Below, piece after piece: positions 34,781 to 43,409 of a stretch of DNA of 64,000 nucleotides. The first letter of the stretch is position 1. Each line of letters begins with the position of its first letter. The translations under genes were made by a program, and so were the position numbers. Location of the stretch: positions 310,001-374,000 of the forward strand of contig NZ_JAUGQQ010000003.1 in the NCBI RefSeq assembly GCF_030410135.1, in the 5' to 3' direction. This DNA is from Aequorivita aurantiaca. GTDB lineage: Bacteria; Bacteroidota; Bacteroidia; Flavobacteriales; Flavobacteriaceae. The notes under the pieces were generated by a model. That model had not been told where the DNA came from, made no database searches, and was given only the letters and a program-made list of their open reading frames with translations.

Positions 34781-34972
34781 AATAGTGCAATTGCCATTTT
34801 TATAGTGGTTTTGACTATCTTTTTTATGATAATGGAGGCGCAAAAAAAACGGTTCCTCAAGAACCATTTTTGACTGCTCCAGTTTTTCTAACAGAGTAGT
34901 TGCCTTGTCATCCAGGGCCCGCTGTATACTTTCCAATGGAACTACCTGCGGCATTCGGGCAGGCTTCACCAT
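34778..34972 (-). CDS. Small protein gene running into the 21-base array (uncertain)
   Basis: This 64-codon minus-strand frame encodes a helical, charged segment (PLESIQRALDDKATTLLEKL) followed by EEPFFLRLHYHKK and NGNCTI. Its stop codon is formed by the last array unit (TTA at 34778-34780 read as TAA). Past the stops in two units the same frame is open for heptads of the xxDVLTI type. Base composition looks more coding-like than its flanks. It could be the head of a longer heptad-repeat protein cut short by the last units, or chance. Confidence 0.38.
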   Translation of the reverse strand: MVKPARMPQVVPLESIQRALDDKATTLLEKLEQSKMVLEEPFFLRLHYHKKDSQNHYKNGNCTI

Positions 34973-35060
34973 GCCAACTCCAATGTCTATGTTATTAACA
35001 AAATTTTAATATATTGCGAACCCAAAAAAACCCAATCAACAAAATTCCTATACCGATTTT

Positions 35061-36977
35061 ATGAAGAAATTTTACGTTCTCACATGCTGTTTCTTGGTCG
35101 CCAATTTTGCCTTTGCCCAATTGAATGGTAGCTATGTAATTGGCGGTCCCCCTTCAGATTATACCACCATCAAAAATGCAGTGACAGACCTTACCACCGT
35201 TGGAATTTCTGGGCCTGTTGTTTTCAATATAAAGGATGGCACCTATACGGAACAAAATATAAATATTACCGCCATCGCCGGTACCTCTGCCGCCAATACG
35301 GTAACCTTTCAGTCGGAAAGTTTAAATGCGGAAAATGTTACCGTAAAAGGCAACAAAATATTCGTGGTGCGCGATGGCGCCCAGTATATTACGTTTAAGC
35401 ATCTTAAACTTGACACCTATACAAATTCCAATCTGTTTAGACGGGCTTTTGATGTTTTAGGGCCTACAACCTCACATATAACCATTTCGCATTGTAAATT
35501 TGTGGGAGGGTCGTCATCTTTGACTTCAGAAACGTTCAACGGCAATGAAACCAACAGATTTACACATACCTTTATGTTGATTTCAAACCCTTCCCATCTA
35601 ACAATTTCCAATAACGATTTTGGCACCATTGGCGCAGTTATTTTTAAACAAGGCCTTACTAACCAAGGCTTTGCGAACACTGTAACCATTGCAAACAATA
35701 TCTTTTCCGGCACAATGATTACCCCGCTTCACCTGAAACGCGTGAATGATCTAACCTTTCATAACAACACCTTTACGGGAAACGTAAAATATAGAACGCT
35801 ACACACCACCATTCTGTCCGGCACCACCACAATAAGCAGCAATAAAATGTACGTTACCAATTCAGAATATCCCGGCCCTAGTGGCTATACCACTTATATA
35901 AACAATTCCTCCGTGGAGGCCGGAAATTTAATTTTCATAAACAATTTCCTAGCGCAAATGGCAAGTTTGGCAACGTCAGATTTTGACAATATGACCATCG
36001 CCAATAATTCCTTCGCTTCCAACAGCAGCCATTGTTTGGGGGTTTTTGGCGATACAAAACTGGTGAGTGTTAATCTTCAAAATAACATTTTCCACACAGA
36101 TAGTGAATCGCCTAATTTACTTGTGGGACAAAACTTGGATTTGAATAAGCTAACCGCAAACCACAATGCCTTCAGTAAAGAAAAAGATGCCATCGTGTAT
36201 TTGGAAAACAGTTATACTTGGGAATATTTTGACCTGCAGGATTGGAAAAGCTTTTCAGGAAAGGAAGCCAATAGCAAAGTAGTTCGGGATGTTTATACCT
36301 CCACCTCAGATTTTCATACGCCAAATGCCTTTCTTTTGGATGGAGCAGGCGTACCCATTGCAGAGGTAACTCATGATATTGATGGCGAAAACAGAAATCC
36401 TTCAACCCCCGATATTGGGGCAGATGAATTTACCCAGGACCCCAATACCTATATGGATCTTGAGCTGGTGGAAATTGTTTCCCCCACCACGGCCCCGTGT
36501 GATACTTCTGATGTTGTTTTGGCCTTAAAAAATAATAGCGCCACCACTATTACAAACTTCGAAATAGAATGCGCCATCAATGGCAACCGCGGCAATATTG
36601 CCAGTTATAATATCAATATTCCCTCCACTGAAACAGTGTTGGTGAATGTGACAAACTGTAGCATCATGGGCAATACGAATTATGCCAAAATCGAATTCTT
36701 TTTAAGCAACCCAAATGGTCAATTGGACAATAATTATAGTAATGACCATAAGTCTATCCTAAACATTTTTCAGTTGGAGGAATTTCCCATCTTTACTGAA
36801 AACAGTGAATGCGAAACCGACACAAATCTTATTGTTCCATTTATGCATGGCACCACCCTCCTGTGGTCCACTGGGGAAACAACAAACGTAATCACCGTTG
36901 ACCAGTTGGGCACCTATACGGTTACCGCAACAGGGCCGCAGGGGTGCCAGGTTACTAACTCAATTACACTCGACTAA
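35061..36977 (+). CDS. Exported right-handed beta-helix protein
   Basis: The 638-residue protein has a signal peptide ending FAFAQ and a long parallel beta-helix (about residues 25-420) built of repeated segments such as LTISNNDFGTIG, VTIANNIFSGTMI and LTFHNNTFTGNVK. This ends with a DIDGENRNPSTPDIGADEF motif that often closes such helices. The C-terminal 170 residues form two Ig-like domains, the last with LLWSTGETTN..YTVTATGPQGC. No type IX sorting tail follows. The gene starts an operon with the next protein, two bases away. A role as surface-associated polysaccharide-binding or lyase-like protein is possible but unproven. Confidence 0.85.
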   Translation: MKKFYVLTCCFLVANFAFAQLNGSYVIGGPPSDYTTIKNAVTDLTTVGISGPVVFNIKDGTYTEQNINITAIAGTSAANTVTFQSESLNAENVTVKGNKIFVVRDGAQYITFKHLKLDTYTNSNLFRRAFDVLGPTTSHITISHCKFVGGSSSLTSETFNGNETNRFTHTFMLISNPSHLTISNNDFGTIGAVIFKQGLTNQGFANTVTIANNIFSGTMITPLHLKRVNDLTFHNNTFTGNVKYRTLHTTILSGTTTISSNKMYVTNSEYPGPSGYTTYINNSSVEAGNLIFINNFLAQMASLATSDFDNMTIANNSFASNSSHCLGVFGDTKLVSVNLQNNIFHTDSESPNLLVGQNLDLNKLTANHNAFSKEKDAIVYLENSYTWEYFDLQDWKSFSGKEANSKVVRDVYTSTSDFHTPNAFLLDGAGVPIAEVTHDIDGENRNPSTPDIGADEFTQDPNTYMDLELVEIVSPTTAPCDTSDVVLALKNNSATTITNFEIECAINGNRGNIASYNINIPSTETVLVNVTNCSIMGNTNYAKIEFFLSNPNGQLDNNYSNDHKSILNIFQLEEFPIFTENSECETDTNLIVPFMHGTTLLWSTGETTNVITVDQLGTYTVTATGPQGCQVTNSITLD

Positions 36978-36979
36978 TT

Positions 36980-39109
36980 ATGAAATATCTAATTTCCACA
37001 ATCGTTTCCCTAATTTCCTTTGTTGGTTTCGCGCAGGCGCCTTGTGATATATTGTTTGATTCCTTGGAAACCACAGATGGTATTTTTATAAGTGCCGAGG
37101 TTGCCGATGCCACCCCCAACATCCCAGTTATTTCAAAAATAGATTTAACTGGCGAAGAAGTTTGGCGTATTGAGGATGATATTGATGGCTATACCCACTT
37201 AACATATATTGAACTTTTTGAATTCTCTGATGGATTTTTATACGCCCTGCTAACCATTCCGCAGACGCATCATAATAGCTCGCCCAACAAAAAAATTTTA
37301 AAAATTGATCCGGTAGCAGGAACTATTTTATGGGAAAGCCAAATTTATGTATCAGATCGGGATTCCCCCGCCGGGTTGATAGATTATGATGGTGATAGAC
37401 TCCTTTTTTATAATCCGAAAAGAAATACCAATGGCGGAAACATTTCAGGTTGGGAAGTTATTATGTTTGAAAAATTGAGTGGTGATGCCGATTTGATTTA
37501 TGAATCCAACCAAACCTTAAGTTCCCTGAAAATGGTGAAGGACTCCAAGGGCAACATGTACCACTCCTTCATTAGACGCGACAATGCAGATAGCCCCTAC
37601 CGCACCTCTTTACGAAAGGTGAACGGCCTCGATTTTAAAAACGTTATTTGGGAAAATGATTATTACCATTGGGAAAATGGGGTGGCTTCCATGGAGGAAA
37701 TGAGTAATTTATATATCAATAATTTGGATGAGATTTATGCTTTTAGCATCAATTCCAATACCACCGATCTTTTTAAAATAAACAGTCTTGACGGCAGTGA
37801 AACCTGGTCCATCAACAATGTGGGCTATGAAGAGCGGGTATCCGATTTTCATTTTCACGATAACAGTATGTATTTTAGCTTAGCCCATCTTTTAGTTGGG
37901 GGTAATTCTACCTATTTCCATATCGTAAAAGTCAATCTTCAAAATGCCGCTATTGAATGGTCCAGCAATTTGCATATGACGGTTGTTGGGCAAAGTACAC
38001 CTCGCACGGGCGATAAGGAAGCAATTCTATCCTTCGATTTTGATTGTGACGGCAACATATTTGCAACCGGATATTATGGCGATGCAAATTACGGTCCGGG
38101 CGCTTGGGGCATTATGAAAATTAATGGCCAGAATGGAACCAAAATGAATGACCTAACGGTAACCTATGATACGGAATTTATTGATGAAGAAAGTTCTGGT
38201 TTAAAGGCATTTGTAATCAACAACACCCCTATCTTTTTAGGCAATATTGAATATGAGCCATTAAAAAACACCCGTGCTTTCGTAACAACCAATACAGACT
38301 TAACCACCATAGAAAGTCTGGTAGATTTATGCGGCCTTGCCCCCGATAGTTTTCCAACTGCTGTGTGCACAGATTTCACGGGAGTTTTAAATGCAAATGG
38401 AGAATTCACATTAACCCCTGCCGATATTGATAACGGCTCTTACGACCTTCAAGGAGATATAACCATGAGCATCGATGTAACTGACTTTACGTGCGATGAT
38501 TTAGGCGAAACGGAAGTAACCCTTACGGTAACAGATAATATTGGCCAAGTGTCCACCTGTACCGCTATTGTTACTATAGTAGATGATGAAGCACCTACTA
38601 TAACAAACTGCCCGACAGCCCCCATTACGGAGCTCATTCCAATGGGAGAATCATTCACCATTCCAGATTATGTGGCAACCCTTGGCTTGACTATAACAGA
38701 CAATTGCGATTCCTCATTCTCTGGACAAACGCCACCAATGGGAACCTTGGTTGGCCCCGGCACAACCGCTATTGAAATAACCGGTATGGATACCGCCGGA
38801 AATGAAGTTACCTGCACCTTTGATTTAATAGTAGAAGAAATTCTGGGCGTTGAAGAAAACAATCTAAAAAATAGTCTTGTTTTTTATCCTAACCCAACGA
38901 ATGGTATATTGGTATTAGTCAATACAAACAGCATTGATTTACTGTCCGCGGAAATTATGAATACCCATGGAAGCGTTATCAAAAAAATAGACCTGAAAAC
39001 AGAAAACCAAACCACTGAAATATCATTAGAAAATCTCGCTTCTGGAGTCTATTACATAAGGGTTAATGGTACAGATGCACACTATATCAAGAAAATTATA
39101 AAAAACTGA
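36980..39109 (+). CDS. Secreted T9SS cargo protein with beta-propeller and HYR-like domains
   Basis: The 709-residue protein has a signal peptide ending FVGFAQ. Residues about 25-450 look like repeated blades (YLISKIDLTGEEVW-type segments, ILKIDPVAGTILWESQ, LFKINSLDGSETWSI) of a PQQ-like beta-propeller. Two HYR-like domains (about 455-625) follow, with VTLTVTDNIGQVSTC and VDDEAPTITNCP. The last 80 residues are a type A T9SS sorting domain (FYPNPTNGILVL ... YIRVNGTDAHYIKKIIK). It is therefore exported to the cell surface. The upstream beta-helix protein lacks such a tail. Confidence 0.9.
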   Translation: MKYLISTIVSLISFVGFAQAPCDILFDSLETTDGIFISAEVADATPNIPVISKIDLTGEEVWRIEDDIDGYTHLTYIELFEFSDGFLYALLTIPQTHHNSSPNKKILKIDPVAGTILWESQIYVSDRDSPAGLIDYDGDRLLFYNPKRNTNGGNISGWEVIMFEKLSGDADLIYESNQTLSSLKMVKDSKGNMYHSFIRRDNADSPYRTSLRKVNGLDFKNVIWENDYYHWENGVASMEEMSNLYINNLDEIYAFSINSNTTDLFKINSLDGSETWSINNVGYEERVSDFHFHDNSMYFSLAHLLVGGNSTYFHIVKVNLQNAAIEWSSNLHMTVVGQSTPRTGDKEAILSFDFDCDGNIFATGYYGDANYGPGAWGIMKINGQNGTKMNDLTVTYDTEFIDEESSGLKAFVINNTPIFLGNIEYEPLKNTRAFVTTNTDLTTIESLVDLCGLAPDSFPTAVCTDFTGVLNANGEFTLTPADIDNGSYDLQGDITMSIDVTDFTCDDLGETEVTLTVTDNIGQVSTCTAIVTIVDDEAPTITNCPTAPITELIPMGESFTIPDYVATLGLTITDNCDSSFSGQTPPMGTLVGPGTTAIEITGMDTAGNEVTCTFDLIVEEILGVEENNLKNSLVFYPNPTNGILVLVNTNSIDLLSAEIMNTHGSVIKKIDLKTENQTTEISLENLASGVYYIRVNGTDAHYIKKIIKN

Positions 39110-39140
39110 TAGAAACCAATTCAACAATTCAACAGTTAAA

Positions 39141-39347
39141 CAATTAAATATCAAACAAAGGTCATTGCGAAAGAGGCACAACTGAAGCAATCCGCTGAGG
39201 TGTAGTTCCTATCATGATAACAAGCAGCCTCATGGGATTGCTTCGTTGCGCTCGCAATGACAGTGCTGCTTAAACATTTAACAATTAGACGATTCAACAA
39301 TTAAACATCAAACAAAGGTCATTGCGAAAGAGGCACAACTGAAGCAA
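39141..39347. repeat. REP-like palindrome and 50-base direct repeat
   Basis: Two nearly identical 50-base copies (39141-39190 and 39298-39347) share the core GTCATTGCGAAAGAGG. GTCATTGCGA at 39161 and GAAGCAATCC at 39184 are answered by inverted copies at 39252-39261 and 39236-39244, forming a long palindrome. Such GTCATTGCGA palindromes are widespread between genes in Bacteroidetes. Confidence 0.85.
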
Positions 39348-39421
39348 CCAAAAATCCAAAAATCCAAAAATCCAAAAATCCAAAAATCTAATAATCCAAC
39401 AATCCAGCAATCCAAAAATCC
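39348..39421. repeat. Nine-base tandem repeat CCAAAAATC
   Basis: About eight copies of a nine-base unit, drifting to CCAACAATC and CCAGCAATC, fill the space before the upp promoter region. It is simple-sequence DNA with no gene. Confidence 0.85.
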
Positions 39422-39498
39422 ATTCACACCCACAAAAAGTAAAAAATCATCATAATAAAAAACCATATTTTATAACTTCGTAGAAATTCACTCAGAAA

Positions 39499-40155
39499 AT
39501 GATTGTCCACGATTTTAGCAACGAAACCTCAATCCTAAACCAGTTTATTTTGGAAATGCGCGATGTTTCCATCCAAAAGGATTCCATGCGCTTTAGAAGA
39601 AATGTGGAACGCGTGGGGGAAATTCTTTGTTATGAAATGAGCAAAACTTTGGAATACAATTCCAAAGTAATAAAGACTCCCTTAGGCGAAAAAACCGTTA
39701 ATGCTCCCACTTCTGAAATTGTGCTGTGTTCCATTCTAAGGGCGGGAATTCCACTTCATCATGGCATTCTAAATTACTTTGATAGTGTGGAAAATGCTTT
39801 TATTTCGGCTTATAGATATCATCCGAATGGTGGCGATGATTTTGAGGTAAATGTGAAATATTTGGCAGCTCCCTCAATCGAAGGGAAGACCTTAATTTTA
39901 GCCGATCCCATGCTTGCCACTGGAAAAACGCTTGAAAATGTACTAAAAGCCCTGAAAACCCACGGCATACCCGAACAAATTCATATAATATCTATTATTG
40001 GCGCTAAACCGGGAATTGAACTGGCCGCCAAAATTTTTCCGAAAAATACCCATCTTTGGATAGCCGCAGTGGATAATGCCCTTAATGAACGAGGCTATAT
40101 CGTCCCCGGTCTGGGAGATGCCGGCGATCTATGCTACGGCCCAAGACTTGATTAA
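39499..40155 (+). CDS. upp: Uracil phosphoribosyltransferase
   Basis: The 218-residue cytoplasmic enzyme carries the PRPP-binding loop LILADPMLATGKT near residue 132 and the uracil-binding end YIVPGLGDAGDLCYG. It converts uracil and PRPP to UMP in pyrimidine salvage. Length and motifs are normal. The gene stands alone, with repeat-rich DNA upstream and exonuclease III convergent downstream. Confidence 0.97.
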   Translation: MIVHDFSNETSILNQFILEMRDVSIQKDSMRFRRNVERVGEILCYEMSKTLEYNSKVIKTPLGEKTVNAPTSEIVLCSILRAGIPLHHGILNYFDSVENAFISAYRYHPNGGDDFEVNVKYLAAPSIEGKTLILADPMLATGKTLENVLKALKTHGIPEQIHIISIIGAKPGIELAAKIFPKNTHLWIAAVDNALNERGYIVPGLGDAGDLCYGPRLD

Positions 40156-40241
40156 TCCCGCAGCGATGCAAATATAAATGAAGTTTTTAAAAACCATGCG
40201 CATCTAAAAGTCTTGAATCAAGATATCCAAAAACGAATAGC

Positions 40242-41003
40242 CTACTTAATTTCCAGCATAATTGGGCAATGATCGGAACCGTAATATTCAGATAATATTT
40301 CGGCTTTTTTTATCTTCTGGACCAATGTTTCACTCACCAAAAAATAATCTATTCGCCACCCGCTATTGCGTTCCCTTGCCCTAAATCGATAACTCCAGTA
40401 AGTATAGGCAACGCTCTCAGGGTGAAAATACCTGTACGTATCCACAAGGCCCGTGCCCAGCAAATTATCCATGCCATCAATTTCAATTTGGGTGTAACCT
40501 GCCGATTTGTTGTAATTGGCCTTGTCATTTTTAAGGTCGATAGGTCGATGCGCCACATTCAAATCCCCGCATAGTATCAAGGGTTTTGTCTGTTGCAAAT
40601 TCATTAGATAGCTCTTAAAGTCGGCATCCCAGCGCTTTCGATAATCCAGTCTTTCCAATTCCTGTCCCGAATTGGGCACGTACACATTCACCAAAAAGAA
40701 GTCGGCAAATTCCAAACAAATTACCCGGCCCTCATTGTCGTGCTCCGCCACGCCCATATCATAAGTAACTCCAATCGGTTCTTTTTTACTCAATACGGCA
40801 ACCCCAGAATAGCCCTTCCGCGTTGCGGAATTAAAATATTGATGATATCCTGAAATTCCAGTCAAAGCTGCGGCAACTTCCGCATCTTGCGCCTTTGTTT
40901 CCTGTAAACATAGAATATCCGGCGCGAGATTTGAAAAATCCTCAAAGAAATCCTTTTTTGTTATCGCTCGTATTCCGTTTATATTCCAAGAGATTATTTT
41001 CAT
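40242..41003 (-). CDS. xth: Exodeoxyribonuclease III
   Basis: The 253-residue enzyme shows all the motifs of the ExoIII/AP-endonuclease family: MKIISWNINGIRA at the start, CLQETKA with the metal-binding Glu, NVYVPNSG, GDLNVAH with catalytic Asp and Asn, WRIDYFLVS and the final SDHCPIMLEI with Asp-His. It cuts DNA at abasic sites and removes 3' blocks. It is divergent from the fpg gene, another base-excision repair enzyme, 345 bases away. Confidence 0.96.
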   Translation of the reverse strand: MKIISWNINGIRAITKKDFFEDFSNLAPDILCLQETKAQDAEVAAALTGISGYHQYFNSATRKGYSGVAVLSKKEPIGVTYDMGVAEHDNEGRVICLEFADFFLVNVYVPNSGQELERLDYRKRWDADFKSYLMNLQQTKPLILCGDLNVAHRPIDLKNDKANYNKSAGYTQIEIDGMDNLLGTGLVDTYRYFHPESVAYTYWSYRFRARERNSGWRIDYFLVSETLVQKIKKAEILSEYYGSDHCPIMLEIK

Positions 41004-41348
41004 AGCCGCTGTTCATTTTTGTAAATATCCTAAAGTTGTTCTAATTCTGCAATAATATATGTGAATGTGAGGCATCATAATTTTACAATTTCCCCTTCTT
41101 CAGTTATTCATTCCAATGAAAATAATAATCAAATCGCTGTGAAAGATGGTCAAGTATATAGCTATTTATAACGGATCCATCAACCAAATGCAAATATCCT
41201 TATTTTTCTAGCCATAATATCCTAATTTAGAAGATCAGGATTAAAAACTATTCTGATGGAAATCTTTTAAAGGAAACGAATACCCTTATAAATAAACCAT
41301 TTATAGATTTCTAGCTTATAGAAATCAATAATTAAAAATAGAAAAACA
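41004..41348. other. Gene-free gap between xth and mutM
   Basis: This 345-base divergent region is AT-rich and must hold promoters for both repair genes. I see no gene, clear hairpin or repeat in it. Confidence 0.6.
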
Positions 41349-42128
41349 GTGCCAGAACTACCAGAAATAGCACACGCTAAAAAGTTTGCTGACAAAGCAC
41401 TACTTAATAAAAAAGTGAGGAAAATAAGCTTTGGAGCCGCAAAACCATTACAGGCGGCCCAGAAAAAATTTAAGGAAATTTTTGAAGACCAAACTTTTAC
41501 CGAAACCCAACAATTGGGCAAATATCTCTTTGCAAAAAGCGATTCCAATAAGTGGTTGGTTCTCCATTTTGGGATGAGCGGCAAACTGGACTTTTCCGCA
41601 CAGCCCAAATTGCCCAAGCACGCCATTATTACTTTCCATTTTAAAGACGACACCCACTTTTCATTCGTGTGCCCGCGCAAATTCGGAAAAGTGTGGATAG
41701 CTGATAGTGTAGAAAAATTTCAAAAAGAACACGAGCTGGGCCCCGATGCCCTTTCCATCTCCAAAAAAGAGTTTTTGGATTTGATGGAAAAGCAGTCCGC
41801 CGGTGTAAAAAGTGTGTTGATGGACCAACATAAAATTGCAGGGATAGGAAATGTATATACTGATGAAATTCTCTTCCAAAGCCACATCCATCCCAAAAAG
41901 AAAGTTTCCAATCTCTCCAAAACAGAGCTCAATTCTATTCACCGCAATATCACAAAAGTGCTAAAAAAAGCTACCCAATTAATAGATGAAGGCGAAAAAT
42001 CTCCGGACAATTGGTTAAAATCCCACAGAGACGAAGGGGACGCCTGTCCTAATTGCAAGGGGAAGATTAAAATGATAAAGATTGGAGGAAGGAGTACTTA
42101 TTTTTGTGAGGGATGTCAGAAATTATGA
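41349..42128 (+). CDS. mutM: Formamidopyrimidine-DNA glycosylase (Fpg/MutM family), GTG start
   Basis: Translation must start at the GTG at 41349, because the next codons give PELPEIAHAKKF and the enzyme needs proline at position 2 as its nucleophile and Glu at 3. The 259-residue protein has the helix-two-turn-helix (SVLMDQHKIAGIGNVYTDEIL) and a C-terminal zinc finger (CPNCKG ... GRSTYFCEGCQ) with the conserved Arg. It removes oxidised purines from DNA. The stop overlaps the next gene by four bases (ATGA). MutM versus the closely related Nei cannot be fully separated by eye. Confidence 0.93.
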   Translation: MPELPEIAHAKKFADKALLNKKVRKISFGAAKPLQAAQKKFKEIFEDQTFTETQQLGKYLFAKSDSNKWLVLHFGMSGKLDFSAQPKLPKHAIITFHFKDDTHFSFVCPRKFGKVWIADSVEKFQKEHELGPDALSISKKEFLDLMEKQSAGVKSVLMDQHKIAGIGNVYTDEILFQSHIHPKKKVSNLSKTELNSIHRNITKVLKKATQLIDEGEKSPDNWLKSHRDEGDACPNCKGKIKMIKIGGRSTYFCEGCQKL

Positions 42129-43408
42129 AACACCGCACCCTGTATTTTTGGATGATTTTTTTAATTGCAGCCTGCGGAAATCTTCAGCACCCCCGCACCA
42201 CCAGCGGTCACTTTACTAGACTAAATTATCTTTTTACAACCCATCAATATTTTAAACTTACGGATGAATTTGAGGAAAGCAAACCGAAACTTTCCGAAGC
42301 GGAGCGTCTTATCATAAGCGCAAAGTTAAACTCTGTTTTCAATAAGAAAGAAACTTCAAATGCGGCTATTGAGGAACTCTTCGAAACCCACAAAAACCAA
42401 CTTGCGGATTCCACGAAAATCCAATTACTGGAAATTGAAATGAACAACAGTGTGCTGTTATATGATTATAAAAAAGCCTTGGAAATTTCTGAAAAGATTC
42501 TTGCTTTTTCCAACGTTTTGGATGAGGAAGAAAGAACGGATATTGAAAACAACCGAAAAATTTTCAATATTCTTGAAAATGTTCCAAAGCAAACCATTTC
42601 CATAAATGAAACCTCTTTGCAAATCACAAAAGACATTGCCGGACTCTCCCGAATTCCTGTAAAATTAGGCCTTAGTACACAATCGGCAGTATTTGACACG
42701 GGCGCAAATTTTTCAGTAATCACAGATTCCCTTGCGCTCAAATCAGGATTGAAAACTTTGTTGGGCACATTTAAAGTTACAGCGATCACTGGGAACAAAG
42801 TGGATTCTAAAATAGCGGTCGCCGAAACTTTAAAGCTTGGAAGCACGACACTTAAAAACGTTATATTTTTGGTGTTTCCCGAGGCAAGTTTAAGTTTTCC
42901 GGAAGCCAACTATGCTATAGAAATAATCATTGGTTTCCCGGTTATTGAGGCCTTAACGGAAATTAGCATCGTTAAGGACTCTATATTTTATATTCCAAAA
43001 ATGCAATCCGAAAACCCTACAAAAAATATGGCGCTAAATTTCCTTACACCGGTTGTTGAAGTTATGAAAAATGGAAAGTCGCTCCCTTTTACTTTTGACA
43101 CGGGCGCCTCAGACACTATGCTCTACTATACCTATTTTAAGGAAAATAACACTGAAATTCTAAATTCCACAACCCTCGATTCTTCCAAAATAGGCGGAGC
43201 CGGTGGAACTAAAATTTTTAGAAATTATAAAATTCCTTTCTCAGGAAATATTTCTGGGAAAAACTTCACCCTTCAAAATACCAGCGTACTTTTTGAGGAA
43301 CACTTAAATGATAAGACGGGTGTTTATGGCAATTTGGGCAAAGATGTGGTTAAACAATTTGACACCCTCACCCTAAACTTTGAAAAAATGTTTTTGAAAT
43401 TGAACTAA
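42125..43408 (+). CDS. Lipoprotein with two retropepsin-like aspartyl protease lobes
   Basis: Start chosen at 42125, giving an ATGA overlap with mutM and a lipoprotein signal (FLIAAC). The protein of about 427 residues has a helical region (about 30-160) and then two aspartyl-protease lobes, each with a full DTGA active-site motif: FDTGANFSVI and FDTGASDTML. One polypeptide thus holds both halves of what is usually a retropepsin-type homodimer. It is probably anchored in the outer membrane facing the periplasm. The coupling to a DNA repair gene is probably incidental. Confidence 0.85.
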   Translation: MKHRTLYFWMIFLIAACGNLQHPRTTSGHFTRLNYLFTTHQYFKLTDEFEESKPKLSEAERLIISAKLNSVFNKKETSNAAIEELFETHKNQLADSTKIQLLEIEMNNSVLLYDYKKALEISEKILAFSNVLDEEERTDIENNRKIFNILENVPKQTISINETSLQITKDIAGLSRIPVKLGLSTQSAVFDTGANFSVITDSLALKSGLKTLLGTFKVTAITGNKVDSKIAVAETLKLGSTTLKNVIFLVFPEASLSFPEANYAIEIIIGFPVIEALTEISIVKDSIFYIPKMQSENPTKNMALNFLTPVVEVMKNGKSLPFTFDTGASDTMLYYTYFKENNTEILNSTTLDSSKIGGAGGTKIFRNYKIPFSGNISGKNFTLQNTSVLFEEHLNDKTGVYGNLGKDVVKQFDTLTLNFEKMFLKLN

Positions 43409-43409
43409 A

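Noticed and set aside
34355-34873. Plus-strand frame of 172 codons with NSQNIII heptads
   Set aside because: It is open mainly because the 21-base period avoids stops in that frame; another plus frame is equally open, and no homologous head or regulatory signal is seen. Kept only as part of the repeat.
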